A DNA stretch of 33,295 nt, taken from positions 1 to 33,295 of the forward strand of contig JALFST010000032.1 in assembly GCA_022779285.1 (NCBI GenBank). Direction: 5' to 3'. Made by a program: the position numbers and the translations under genes. Shown one piece after another: positions 8,266-16,024 of this stretch (its first letter is position 1; each line of letters starts with the position of its first letter). Origin of the DNA: Peptoniphilaceae bacterium. GTDB taxonomy: Bacteria; Bacillota; Clostridia; Tissierellales; Peptoniphilaceae. The notes below the pieces were generated by a model. It had not been told where the DNA came from and searched no databases. It saw nothing but the letters and a program-made list of their open reading frames with translations.

Positions 8266-10488
8266 ATGCAGGTTCAAGGGACGATTGCACGGATTCGTTT
8301 TCGCAATGATGAAAACGGATACACCGTCTTGACTCTATCCACAGAGGATGGAGATTTGACTTGTGTCGGCTCTTTTCTTCGCATACAGGAAGGGGAAAGC
8401 TGGCATTTTCAAGGGAATCTCAATTATCACACAAAATACGGAGAGCAGCTTCAGGTAGAGAAGGCTGAAAGGAAAGAGCCGACAACGGAAGCACAGCTGA
8501 TTCATTATTTAGAAAGTGGTGCCATTCCCTTTATCGGGCCGAAGCGAGCCAAGAGACTTGTCAAAAAATACGGTACCGATGTTCTGGATCAAATGCTCGA
8601 AAATCCGAAGGTATTGCGTTCGATTCCGGGAATCGGGGAAAAAAAGGCAGAGGCTATCCGCAATGCGCTCTTAGAGGCAAGGCTCTCGCAGGAGACGATG
8701 ATTTATCTGCAGTCGCTGGAAATCGGGCCGAAAACGGCAGCGGCGATTTACCGGGTCTACGGGCAACAGACGAAAGCGCTTTTGGAAGAAAATCCGTATC
8801 GTCTGGTAAGCGATGTGCCGGGTATCGGCTTTCTGACAAGCGATCGCATTGCGCTTCGCATCGGGATTGCAGAGGATTCGCCATTTCGCATCAAAGCAGC
8901 GTTGATCTACCTGTTTGAGAGCTCGATGACCAATGACGGAGCCTGTTATTTGTATCAGGATGAAATTGATCGCGGGCTGGAGCGGCTTCTCGGTGTGATT
9001 CCGCATGGAATGTCGGACGCGCTCTTTGATCTTCGGATTGAGGGGAAGCTGACCTTTGAGGAAGAAAATCGGCGCTGGTATCTTGCCTGGGTGCAGCAGC
9101 TGGAAAATCAAATTGCCCGAACTGTCTATGAACTTTCACACAGGGAAGTCCCGGAGTTATCCGTGGATGAGGAGAAAATTCAAAGCAATCTGGGCTTCGA
9201 GCTTTCGGAAGCGCAGCGTGATGCGGTATTGGATGCGGCAAAAAATCCGGTGATGATCCTTACGGGCGGACCGGGAACCGGAAAAACCACAATTGTCAAG
9301 GCGATCTTGAAGGTTTTTGATGAAAACGGCATCACCACAGAGCTGGCTGCGCCGACCGGGAGAGCGGCCAAGCGCATGGAACAATCTACAGGCCATGCGG
9401 CGGTAACCATTCACAGACTGCTCGGCTATCGCGGAGGAGATGATTTAGATGCGAGACCTTCCCGCAATGAGGAGAATCCTTTGGAATGCGAGGCTCTGAT
9501 TATCGATGAAGCAAGCATGCTGGATCTTCTGCTCATGGGACATCTTTGCAGAGCCTTGCCCGCAACGTGCCGTCTGATTTTTGTAGGGGATGTGGATCAG
9601 CTTCCATCGGTGGGGCCGGGCAATGTGCTTCGCGATTTGATCGATTCCGAGCTGATTGCCACCAAGAAGCTGGACCGCATCTATCGACAATCCGAGCAGT
9701 CGCTCATTGTGACCAATGCGCATCGGATTCATCATGGAATGGAGCCCGTTCTCAATGATCCGAACGCGGATTTTTTCTTTCTTGCAGGCAATACGATTCG
9801 GGATACGGCGGATCTTGTCGAAGAGCTTGTATGCAATCGCCTTCCTGCTCATTATGGATTGGATCCGATGGAGGATATCCGTGTACTCTCCGTGATGAAA
9901 CGCGGTGAGTGCGGGGTGGAGATTCTCAATCGGCGTCTGCAGCAGGTGCTCAACCCTCCCTCTCCCGAAAAATCGGAGCTGGAGGTGGGACAGAGACTGC
10001 TTCGAGAGGGAGATGAGGTCATGCAAATTCGCAATGACTATCAGCTGGAGTGGAGGCAAATTCTCCCGGAGAAGATGATGCTTTCGGGAGAGGGCGTATA
10101 TAATGGAGACTTTGGACGAATTCAAAAAATCGATCGCGAAGAAAGGACGCTTACGGTCGATTTTGATGGAAAGACGGTAGAGTATTTGCCGGAAAAATTC
10201 TCCGAACTCAGCCATTCCTATGCGATCACGGTTCATAAATCGCAAGGTTCCGAGTTTCCCTGCATCGTGTTTCCGATTGTGCCCGGAGTGCCCATGCTGC
10301 TGACAAGAAATATCCTCTATACGGGAATTACAAGAGCAAAAAAGCTTTGCGTTTTAGTCGGAAGCCGGCAGGTTTTGCAGCATATGGTGGAGAACAATCA
10401 AATGGCGGTACGAAATTCCTCCTTGAATGAGGCGCTTTTACGCGTGGATCATCTGATGCACGCACTCTTTGATTCGAATCCGTTATAA
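8266..10488 (+). CDS. recD2: RecD2-type ATP-dependent DNA helicase (SF1)
   Basis: This is a 5'-3' superfamily 1 helicase found in bacteria without RecBC and linked to DNA repair and recombination. The start at 8266 (MQVQGTIARIRF) follows AAGGAAAGGAG by 5 nt; an in-frame ATG at 8239 lies before that ribosome binding site and is unlikely. Domain order is an N-terminal OB-like region, helix-hairpin-helix repeats (IPGIGEKKAEAI; VPGIGFLTSDRIA), the ATPase Walker A GGPGTGKTT (Lys340), Walker B IIDEASMLD, VGDVDQLPSVGPGNVL, and C-terminal VHKSQGSEFP and GITRAKK motifs. At 740 residues it has the expected size. It sits 27 nt after murA, in the same direction. Confidence 0.94.
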   Translation: MQVQGTIARIRFRNDENGYTVLTLSTEDGDLTCVGSFLRIQEGESWHFQGNLNYHTKYGEQLQVEKAERKEPTTEAQLIHYLESGAIPFIGPKRAKRLVKKYGTDVLDQMLENPKVLRSIPGIGEKKAEAIRNALLEARLSQETMIYLQSLEIGPKTAAAIYRVYGQQTKALLEENPYRLVSDVPGIGFLTSDRIALRIGIAEDSPFRIKAALIYLFESSMTNDGACYLYQDEIDRGLERLLGVIPHGMSDALFDLRIEGKLTFEEENRRWYLAWVQQLENQIARTVYELSHREVPELSVDEEKIQSNLGFELSEAQRDAVLDAAKNPVMILTGGPGTGKTTIVKAILKVFDENGITTELAAPTGRAAKRMEQSTGHAAVTIHRLLGYRGGDDLDARPSRNEENPLECEALIIDEASMLDLLLMGHLCRALPATCRLIFVGDVDQLPSVGPGNVLRDLIDSELIATKKLDRIYRQSEQSLIVTNAHRIHHGMEPVLNDPNADFFFLAGNTIRDTADLVEELVCNRLPAHYGLDPMEDIRVLSVMKRGECGVEILNRRLQQVLNPPSPEKSELEVGQRLLREGDEVMQIRNDYQLEWRQILPEKMMLSGEGVYNGDFGRIQKIDREERTLTVDFDGKTVEYLPEKFSELSHSYAITVHKSQGSEFPCIVFPIVPGVPMLLTRNILYTGITRAKKLCVLVGSRQVLQHMVENNQMAVRNSSLNEALLRVDHLMHALFDSNPL

Positions 10489-10524
10489 AAAGAAAAAGAT
10501 CAATACTCGGCTCTCGGAGGCGAA

Positions 10525-11331
10525 ATGGAAAAACAGATAGCATCTTTTTTCAAAAATTTTGCCGGGGAGCTTCTATTCGGCTCGGAAACATTCTGCGTTT
10601 CCTGCGGGCAGAAGCTTCCGGAAGAAAGGGAGGAGCCTCTATGCTCCTTTTGCGCCGAACGCCTTCCAATGTTGCCGACCCGCCGTGAACTGACGGATGA
10701 ACAGGGAACCATTACAGGGATCTGCTATTCGGCAATGTTTTATGATAACTTTTTGAAAGAATTATTCGCCCGTTATAAATTCGGAGGAGAAAGCTTTTTA
10801 CTCCCTGCTTTTGTGAATCGATTGGAGCAGGCGTTTCTGAAAATACCGGATTGCCGGGATATCGAATGGATCACGTACATTCCTATGCACCATCGGAGAG
10901 AGACGCTTCGAGGATACAATCCCGCCGAGCAAATGGCAAGAGCGCTGGCAGGAAAACAAGATTTACTGTTGGTGCATGGTCTCAAGAAAATGCGGGAAAG
11001 CGCCGAACAAAAAAAGAGCTCACGACTGGAACGAGAGCGTAATGTCGTCGGTAAATGGGCATGGAGAGAGGATGCCTTTTTGGAATTTCCGAACTGCGGG
11101 AAGCCTGCATGGAGAAAGATTCCGTGTCAGGTACAGGATATAGCAGGAACAAAGGGAATCCTTTTGGATGATTTTTTGACGACAGGTAGTACAATACAAG
11201 AAGGATTTCGTATTTTAGAAGAACGAAAGCTGTCATGTGTAGGCTTGGTGCTCGCTTCGGCGGGATATCCGAGTGAGGAAGAAAGGAGAAGTTATGAAAA
11301 CGGTATTGGTAGAACCCTTGGTAATTCGTGA
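10525..11331 (+). CDS. comFC: ComF family protein (ComFC-like phosphoribosyltransferase fold)
   Basis: ComFC proteins are cytoplasmic partners of the ComFA helicase in DNA uptake during natural transformation and are also kept in non-competent species. Near the N-terminus there is a four-cysteine zinc ribbon (CVSCG, then CSFCAE). Then come IPMHHRRETLRGYNPAEQMA and a PRPP-loop-like LLDDFLTTGST near residue 215. The length of 268 residues is slightly longer than the usual 200-240 because of an insertion before the PRPP loop. GGAGG at 10516-10520 sets the start. The 3' end overlaps the next gene by 38 nt, suggesting translational coupling. No comFA is visible in the window. Confidence 0.88.
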   Translation: MEKQIASFFKNFAGELLFGSETFCVSCGQKLPEEREEPLCSFCAERLPMLPTRRELTDEQGTITGICYSAMFYDNFLKELFARYKFGGESFLLPAFVNRLEQAFLKIPDCRDIEWITYIPMHHRRETLRGYNPAEQMARALAGKQDLLLVHGLKKMRESAEQKKSSRLERERNVVGKWAWREDAFLEFPNCGKPAWRKIPCQVQDIAGTKGILLDDFLTTGSTIQEGFRILEERKLSCVGLVLASAGYPSEEERRSYENGIGRTLGNS

Positions 11332-12223
11332 GGAGCGTTTACAGGAATTGGCAAAACCTCTTCAGGAAAACGGAAATGAGTGGAAAGCATATGATTCCAA
11401 ACCGACGACCGTAGAGGAGTGGGTGAGCCGCGTAGGCGACGCCGAGCAAATCATTGTGGCCAACACCAAAATGCCTGTGGAAGTGATTGAACAGTGCAAG
11501 AATTTGAAGTATATTCGTGTGGCGTTTACAGGATTGGATCATATTCCGATGGAGGCCGCCGAAAAAAAGGGAATTGTAGTGACCAATGCAGCCGGTTATT
11601 CGGACGAAGGAGTTGCAGAGCTTGTGATCGGCATGACCATCGGTATTTATCGGAAAATCTCGGAAGCGGATCAGGCTGTGCACCATGGCGGACGCTCTGC
11701 AGATTTTTTAGGCAAAGAAATTGCAGGCAAGACCGTGGGAATTATCGGTACAGGGCATATCGGGTTGCGCGTGGCTGAGGTATTTCGGGCTTTCGGTGTG
11801 AAGCTTTTGGGATATAATCGCAGTATTCACAAGGAAGCGGAGGCACTGGGTGTGCAGTATGTCATGCTGGACGAGCTGTTGAAGCAATCTGATATCGTTA
11901 CCGTTCATCTTCCGCAGAATGAGGATACCAAGGGCTTTATTTCCGCAAGAGAATTACGCTTGATGAAACAATCCGCGATTTTGATCAACTGTGCGCGCGG
12001 CCCCATCGTCAATTCCAAGGATCTTATGGAGGCCTTGAAGAACGGGACCATTGCGGGTGCGGGCGTGGATGTCTTTGATCAGGAGCCTCCTCTTTCGCAG
12101 GATGATCCTTTGCTGCAGGCACCCAATCTTTTGGTGACGCCTCATATCGCATATTTTACAGAGGAAGCCATGGAGCGTCGGGCGGAGATTGTTTTTCAGA
12201 GAGCATATGAGGGATTAAAATAA
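11294..12223 (+). CDS. D-isomer-specific 2-hydroxyacid dehydrogenase, NAD-dependent
   Basis: The product is a cytoplasmic NAD(P)-dependent oxidoreductase that interconverts a 2-keto acid and its D-2-hydroxy acid. The start at 11294 follows AAAGGAGAAGTT and gives 309 residues. The NAD-binding Rossmann motif is GIIGTGHIG, and the catalytic triad region is recognisable: Arg in NCARGPIV, Glu in DVFDQEPP and His in TPHIAYFTEEA. The sequence belongs to the phosphoglycerate dehydrogenase/hydroxypyruvate reductase superfamily. It lacks a C-terminal ACT domain, so it is not a full-length SerA, and the true substrate is open. It is the last gene before the strong terminator at 12271. Confidence 0.88.
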   Translation: MKTVLVEPLVIREERLQELAKPLQENGNEWKAYDSKPTTVEEWVSRVGDAEQIIVANTKMPVEVIEQCKNLKYIRVAFTGLDHIPMEAAEKKGIVVTNAAGYSDEGVAELVIGMTIGIYRKISEADQAVHHGGRSADFLGKEIAGKTVGIIGTGHIGLRVAEVFRAFGVKLLGYNRSIHKEAEALGVQYVMLDELLKQSDIVTVHLPQNEDTKGFISARELRLMKQSAILINCARGPIVNSKDLMEALKNGTIAGAGVDVFDQEPPLSQDDPLLQAPNLLVTPHIAYFTEEAMERRAEIVFQRAYEGLK

Positions 12224-12270
12224 GAAGAGAAGGCGCATTGAAAGCGGCTTCTTCGAAGAATGCAAAACAA

Positions 12271-12316
12271 AATGGCCGGGTATCCGCCGTTCGGGTGGAT
12301 GCCCGGCCATTTTTTG
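12271..12316 (+). terminator. Strong intrinsic terminator ending the housekeeping operon
   Basis: AATGGCCGGGTATCCGCC pairs with the following GGGTGGATGCCCGGCCATT (one bulge/mismatch), with a short GTTC-type loop, and runs straight into TTTTTT. It lies 48 nt after the dehydrogenase stop and separates region 1 from the LytTR module. Confidence 0.9.
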
Positions 12317-12403
12317 TTGTGTCCCGGCATATGAGAAAAATGCGGAAAGCGGCGACCCGGTGAACGGATACGAGAATGCGGCAATTCAACCGAGTGTATT
12401 CTG

Positions 12404-12416
12404 AAATTGACCGATT
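12404..12416 (+). promoter_or_regulatory. First copy of shared 13-nt motif AAATTGACCGATT
   Basis: The same 13 bases recur at 13547-13559. Here the TTGACC core starts 22 nt (about two helical turns) upstream of the TTGAAG that forms the -35 element, and a perfect CGAAATTTCG palindrome (12419-12428) sits between the two. LytTR regulators usually bind direct repeats spaced two helical turns apart, so this is a candidate site for the regulator encoded just downstream. That role is inference. Confidence 0.5.
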
Positions 12417-12428
12417 ATCGAAATTTCG

Positions 12429-12457
12429 TTGAAGGTGTTATTTGCATTTTTTATAAT
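12429..12457 (+). promoter_or_regulatory. Sigma-A type promoter for the LytTR/DUF3021 genes
   Basis: TTGAAG (12429-12434), a 17-nt spacer and TATAAT (12452-12457) make a near-consensus promoter about 50 nt before the GTG start of the LytTR gene. The 10-bp palindrome CGAAATTTCG abuts the -35 element. Confidence 0.75.
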
Positions 12458-12507
12458 GGCATTAACAATAGCAATGACAGGGATGACATATAGAAAAGAG
12501 GTGTATT

Positions 12508-12948
12508 GTGAAGGTTGAGGTTCAAATTGACAGCTCCCATACCGTCCCCAAAATCATCATACTGACCGCGTCTATGACGGAGGAGGTAAATGACATTATA
12601 AAAAAGCTTTCAGACGATGATTCACAAATCATTTCCGGTTACAGAGAGGAGAAGGTTGAAATATTGGATCCGGCCTTTTTGATTCGGATTTACGCAAATT
12701 CCGGAAAGGTTTTTGCAGTCACCGACAAAGGAGAATATGTTCTTCGGCTCAGACTGTATGAAGCAGAAAACCGATTACCCTCTCATCAATTCATTCGCAT
12801 ATCCAATTCGGAAATCATCAACCTGAAAAAAGTCCATCATTTTGATCTGAGCTTTACAGGAACCATTTGCGTGAAATTATCCGATAATACCACGACATAC
12901 GTTTCCAGACGTTATGTGCAAAAGTTGAAAAAAATATTAGGAATCTGA
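12508..12948 (+). CDS. Stand-alone LytTR-domain transcriptional regulator
   Basis: The 146-residue protein has no receiver domain. Residues 1-45 are an N-terminal extension, and the C-terminal part is a LytTR DNA-binding domain, recognisable from the LRLRLYEAENRLPSHQFIRIS segment, then NSEIINLKKV and the final YVSRRYVQKLKKILGI. The start is a GTG at 12508 placed 6 nt after GAGG. Pairs of a LytTR protein and a DUF3021 membrane protein are a known arrangement in Bacillota (LytTR regulatory systems), where the membrane protein is thought to hold the regulator inactive. It probably controls its own promoter and the promoter at 13550, as a shared sequence suggests. Confidence 0.88.
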   Translation: MKVEVQIDSSHTVPKIIILTASMTEEVNDIIKKLSDDDSQIISGYREEKVEILDPAFLIRIYANSGKVFAVTDKGEYVLRLRLYEAENRLPSHQFIRISNSEIINLKKVHHFDLSFTGTICVKLSDNTTTYVSRRYVQKLKKILGI

Positions 12949-12979
12949 AGTCAATATTATGAAAGGCAAGGTGAAGATT

Positions 12980-13477
12980 ATGAAAAAGAAGATGATTCAG
13001 CGCTTTTTTCGCGGTATTCCGATCGGAGTTACAATAGGCTATTTGATCGCAATCCTGATTTCTCTCGGCTGGGGCAACGGAAACTATCTGCCTTGTGCGC
13101 CCGAGCTCATCCGATTTACGGGAAGTGAAATCCGTGCCGTCGTCCTGCAGACGGTCCTTTCAGGAATTCTGGGAGCAGGATTTTCGGCAAGCTCCATAAT
13201 ATGGGAAATGGATAGCTGGAGCATTGTAAAACAGACAGGAATTTATTTCGCTATCGTTTCCGCAATCATGCTGCCGGTCGCTTACCTTACCTATTGGATG
13301 GAGCATAGCATAATCGGATTTTTCAGCTATTTCGGGATTTTTATCGTCATTTTCGTTATCATATGGATCATCATGTTTCTTATCGGCAGATATAATGTGG
13401 AAAAAATGAATGAAAAATTATTTCAAACGAGGAAACGGAAAAATGAGCAGGAGGATCACGAGGCTGGCACGTTCTGA
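12980..13477 (+). CDS. DUF3021 family four-helix membrane protein
   Basis: The start at 12980 (MKKKMIQRFFRGIPIG) follows AAGGTGA by 6-7 nt; an ATG at 12959 in the same frame lacks a ribosome binding site. The 165-residue product has four hydrophobic segments at about residues 12-30, 50-70, 78-100 and 105-132, then a charged cytoplasmic tail rich in Lys, Glu and Arg. The N-terminal FFRGIPIGVTIGY and its place directly after a LytTR gene identify DUF3021. By analogy it is the membrane partner, and likely inhibitor or sensor, of the LytTR regulator. The signal it detects is not known. Confidence 0.85.
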   Translation: MKKKMIQRFFRGIPIGVTIGYLIAILISLGWGNGNYLPCAPELIRFTGSEIRAVVLQTVLSGILGAGFSASSIIWEMDSWSIVKQTGIYFAIVSAIMLPVAYLTYWMEHSIIGFFSYFGIFIVIFVIIWIIMFLIGRYNVEKMNEKLFQTRKRKNEQEDHEAGTF

Positions 13478-13546
13478 GGGAGGAGATCCCGAAGAACGTT
13501 TGCACGGAAAATCCGATCTGCCAGAAAACCGTGACTTAAATGAAAA

Positions 13547-13559
13547 AAATTGACCGATT
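13547..13559 (+). promoter_or_regulatory. Second copy of shared 13-nt motif AAATTGACCGATT
   Basis: It is identical to 12404-12416. Here the TTGACC within it is itself the -35 element of the promoter for the secreted-protein gene, so a protein binding this site would compete with or assist RNA polymerase. The link to the LytTR protein is inferred from position. Confidence 0.5.
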
Positions 13560-13578
13560 TTATTTTTTGTTGTATACT
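13550..13578 (+). promoter_or_regulatory. Sigma-A promoter for the secreted protein/lipoprotein pair
   Basis: TTGACC (13550-13555), exactly 17 nt, then TATACT (13573-13578), about 100 nt upstream of the ATG at 13682. This promoter lies after the DUF3021 gene, so the two downstream genes can be transcribed separately from the regulators. The roughly 90-nt leader shows no clear structure. Confidence 0.8.
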
Positions 13579-13681
13579 AAGTTCAAGTAAGAAATCGTTT
13601 TTTTAGGCATAGGCATTGGTGTGGATGGGATTTGAAATAGTCTGTTCTTACGGCAAGGGTACGGGATCGAAAGGAGAAAAT

Positions 13682-14173
13682 ATGAAAAAAACAAAAAAAA
13701 TGATCTTCACAATGATATTTGCGTCTCTACTGATATGTTCTCAGAATGCGCCGGTTGCATATGCCGATGGAGCAACTTTAAATGCAGTTGTAGTACCCTG
13801 TAAGAATCCGGAACGTACCGTGACAGTCAGCAAATCAAGACAAGCAAGAATTGCTCAGCATATGAATGTGTGGTATGAGCCGGGAACAACAGCCTCAGCA
13901 ACTGAAACCGTTACCAAATCGTATTCCAATTCGGCTATGTTCAGGCTCATTCCGGAACTGGCATCCATCGGATATCAAGAGTCGATTTCAGCGACGGTCA
14001 GTGTGGGCTGGTCACAGAAGAATAATTCAAGCTCAAGAAAAGAATTAGTGGTTCTCGAGATCTATGATGTCATTAAGGTAACCACCTATTCTAAATATGA
14101 AAATGGATATTGCACGGTGGGATCCACGAAGTACTATAATGTAGTGACAGGGTATGGTTGGGGGCTTCGGTAG
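13682..14173 (+). CDS. Small secreted protein of unknown family (LytTR-linked)
   Basis: The 163-residue product starts at 13682, 5 nt after AAGGAG; an upstream in-frame ATG at 13616 would precede the signal peptide and the ribosome binding site. The N-terminus is a clear Sec signal: MKKTKK, a hydrophobic core (MIFTMIFASLLICS) and a probable cleavage after AYA near residue 29. The mature part of about 134 residues is rich in Ser, Thr and Val, has two cysteines (one near the N-terminus, PCKN, one near the C-terminus, GYCTV) that could form a disulfide, and ends in GYGWGLR. I recognise no family. Its position after a LytTR/DUF3021 pair and before a lipoprotein recalls regulated secreted-effector or bacteriocin loci, but function is not shown by the sequence. 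Confidence 0.75.
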   Translation: MKKTKKMIFTMIFASLLICSQNAPVAYADGATLNAVVVPCKNPERTVTVSKSRQARIAQHMNVWYEPGTTASATETVTKSYSNSAMFRLIPELASIGYQESISATVSVGWSQKNNSSSRKELVVLEIYDVIKVTTYSKYENGYCTVGSTKYYNVVTGYGWGLR

Positions 14174-14182
14174 GAGATCGTT

Positions 14183-14893
14183 ATGAAAAAAATACTTACC
14201 TTACTTTTTTTCGTCCCACTGTTATTTCTGACAGGATGCAGCGACAAGGCGGAGATTGAAGAATATAAATTTAAGATCAACTTGGTGTATGACGGTGTAG
14301 AAAACAAGGCATTTCATTATCAGATCACAAATGATCCCGAGAAGGCGTGCAAGGTTGCATCCGGTGTAACCTTTCGAAACGGAGATCAGGCAACTGTTCA
14401 ATGCCGGACAAAAAAAGGAGCTTCCTTTCAAAAGAATTTTTTGATTGACAGGCTCTATTCTGATGATCTGGAGGATCCAAAAGTATTGGATGCGCTTTTA
14501 TCGTTTGCCAAAGAGCAGTATCATTCCGAATTCACCTTTGCGATGCCGACGAGCCGGATGAATAATTCCGTTTTGCCCAAGGGGGAAAGCTCAGGCGAGG
14601 GTGAGACGCCAGTCGGCATTTCACTTTCTGTTTCCTATCCGGCGGATGACGGCATATATGATAGCGACTTTTATAATCACCTCTTCGTCAAACCGAACGG
14701 TCAGGTGATCCAGCTGCCTTATGTGGAAAACGGAGAGTGGGGAATCATAATGGTAGATTCCAATATTACTCCGACCGCACACAGTCAAAGATCCAGAGAA
14801 CAATCTCCGGAGGATTCCAAAAAGCAGATTTTAGACAGCCTCTCCTATATCGAATCGTTAGGATGGACGGCATTGGAGGACTATAAGAAATAA
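14183..14893 (+). CDS. Lipoprotein of unknown function
   Basis: The 236-residue product begins MKKILTLLFFVPLLFLTGC, a type II signal peptide with lipobox LTGC (modified Cys at 19), so the protein should be anchored on the outside of the membrane. The rest is soluble, acidic and without a motif I know; a Ser/Gly/Glu-rich linker occurs near residues 133-145. The AGGAG ribosome binding site overlaps the stop of the secreted-protein gene, only 9 nt separate the two, and the terminator follows. The pair is clearly co-transcribed, so the lipoprotein may retain, process or neutralise the secreted partner (inference). Confidence 0.75.
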   Translation: MKKILTLLFFVPLLFLTGCSDKAEIEEYKFKINLVYDGVENKAFHYQITNDPEKACKVASGVTFRNGDQATVQCRTKKGASFQKNFLIDRLYSDDLEDPKVLDALLSFAKEQYHSEFTFAMPTSRMNNSVLPKGESSGEGETPVGISLSVSYPADDGIYDSDFYNHLFVKPNGQVIQLPYVENGEWGIIMVDSNITPTAHSQRSREQSPEDSKKQILDSLSYIESLGWTALEDYKK

Positions 14894-14910
14894 TACAACG
14901 TAAAATTCAT

Positions 14911-14945
14911 AAAAACCCCGCCTCGGCTTCCGAGGCGGGGTTTTG
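14911..14945. terminator. Bidirectional intrinsic terminator between the convergent lipoprotein and nrdB genes
   Basis: A perfect 15-bp stem (AAAACCCCGCCTCGG against CCGAGGCGGGGTTTT) with a 3-nt loop has an A-run on the left and a T-run on the right. It can therefore stop transcripts from both sides; it lies 18 nt after the lipoprotein stop and 8 nt from the nrdB stop. Confidence 0.93.
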
Positions 14946-14952
14946 CATTCCC

Positions 14953-15996
14953 TTACAGATCATCCACAAGAGCACCGCTCTTTGCGTAAGCGGTGGAGCG
15001 CGCTTCGAAAAAGTCTGTGCGGATCATATTGGCATTGGAATAGTTGGAAACCCATTTCATGCTGGCTGGCTCTTCCTTATAGCCTTTGTAAATGGGATCA
15101 AGACCCAGACCGGTTGCCCGAAGGTTTGTCAGATACTTGATGTAATCTGTCACCATGGTGGAATTGAGACCCTCCAGGCGATCGCCGATCACGTAATTGC
15201 CCCAGGAGATTTCCTGTTCTCCGCCCTCACGAATCATTTCGCGGTATTCCTCTTGACACTCTTGTGTGAAAAGATCCGGATGCTCCTTGCGCAATTCGCC
15301 GATGATGTTGCGGAAGAGCCAAAGATGCGTGTTTTCATCGCGGTTGATATAGCGAATTTCCTGAGCGGAGCCCGTCATGCGGCTGTTGCGGGCGAGGTTA
15401 TAAAAGAACATGAAGCCGCTGTAAAAGTAGATGCCCTCCAGAATGTAGTTTCCGATCATGACGCGCATGAAGTTGCGGAAGCTGTGATCCCTTTGGAAAT
15501 CATTGTAGATGTCCCCGATGAATTTGTTGCGCTTGAGCAGATGCTCGTCATCGCGCCATTGATAGAGAATGACATCACGCTGATCGGGCTCGATGATGGA
15601 GTCCAGCATATAGCTGTAGCTCTGTGAATGGATACATTCCTGATAGGTTTGAATGTGGATACAGAGGTTCAGCTCATTCGCGGTAATGTATTCGGTAATG
15701 GTTGGAAGATTTGCGGACTGAATGCTGTCCAGGAAAATGAGAAAGCTTAAAATCTTGTCGTATGCACGCTTTTCTTCCTCAACAAGCTGCGGATATTGTT
15801 TCTTGTCCTGCTGCAGATTGATTTCCTCGGGAATCCAGAAGTTATTCATAGCCTGACGATACCAATCGGATACCCATTCGTATTTCAGATTGTTAAAGTC
15901 ATTGAGATTGGTTGTGTTTCCGCCGATGACAAAGCGTTTGGTGAGCTCGGTATCCCCATTGGGATTGAATAGCGGATTGCGTTTCATTTCATCCAT
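14953..15996 (-). CDS. nrdB: Class I ribonucleotide reductase, beta (radical-generating) subunit
   Basis: The subunit houses the dinuclear metal centre that supplies the radical used by NrdA to reduce ribonucleotides. The ligands are visible: Asp90 (FLDS), Glu120 and His123 (ECIHSQSY), Glu in ILEGIYFY and Glu/His in RDENTH. Tyr127, three residues after the ligand pair as in E. coli Tyr122, is kept, which favours a tyrosyl-radical enzyme rather than the Tyr-less Ic type. The length of 347 residues is normal. The start at 15996 has a GAAAGGGG ribosome binding site. It follows nrdA by 28 nt. Aerobic or microaerobic deoxynucleotide synthesis is implied. No class III nrdDG is in the window. Confidence 0.94.
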   Translation of the reverse strand: MDEMKRNPLFNPNGDTELTKRFVIGGNTTNLNDFNNLKYEWVSDWYRQAMNNFWIPEEINLQQDKKQYPQLVEEEKRAYDKILSFLIFLDSIQSANLPTITEYITANELNLCIHIQTYQECIHSQSYSYMLDSIIEPDQRDVILYQWRDDEHLLKRNKFIGDIYNDFQRDHSFRNFMRVMIGNYILEGIYFYSGFMFFYNLARNSRMTGSAQEIRYINRDENTHLWLFRNIIGELRKEHPDLFTQECQEEYREMIREGGEQEISWGNYVIGDRLEGLNSTMVTDYIKYLTNLRATGLGLDPIYKGYKEEPASMKWVSNYSNANMIRTDFFEARSTAYAKSGALVDDL

Positions 15997-16024
15997 ATGG
16001 TACCCCTTTCTTTTTTACTCCTGA

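Noticed and set aside
9445-10245. 266-codon minus-strand open frame
   Set aside because: It is the antisense of recD2, whose motifs are intact; no independent ribosome binding site or family support.
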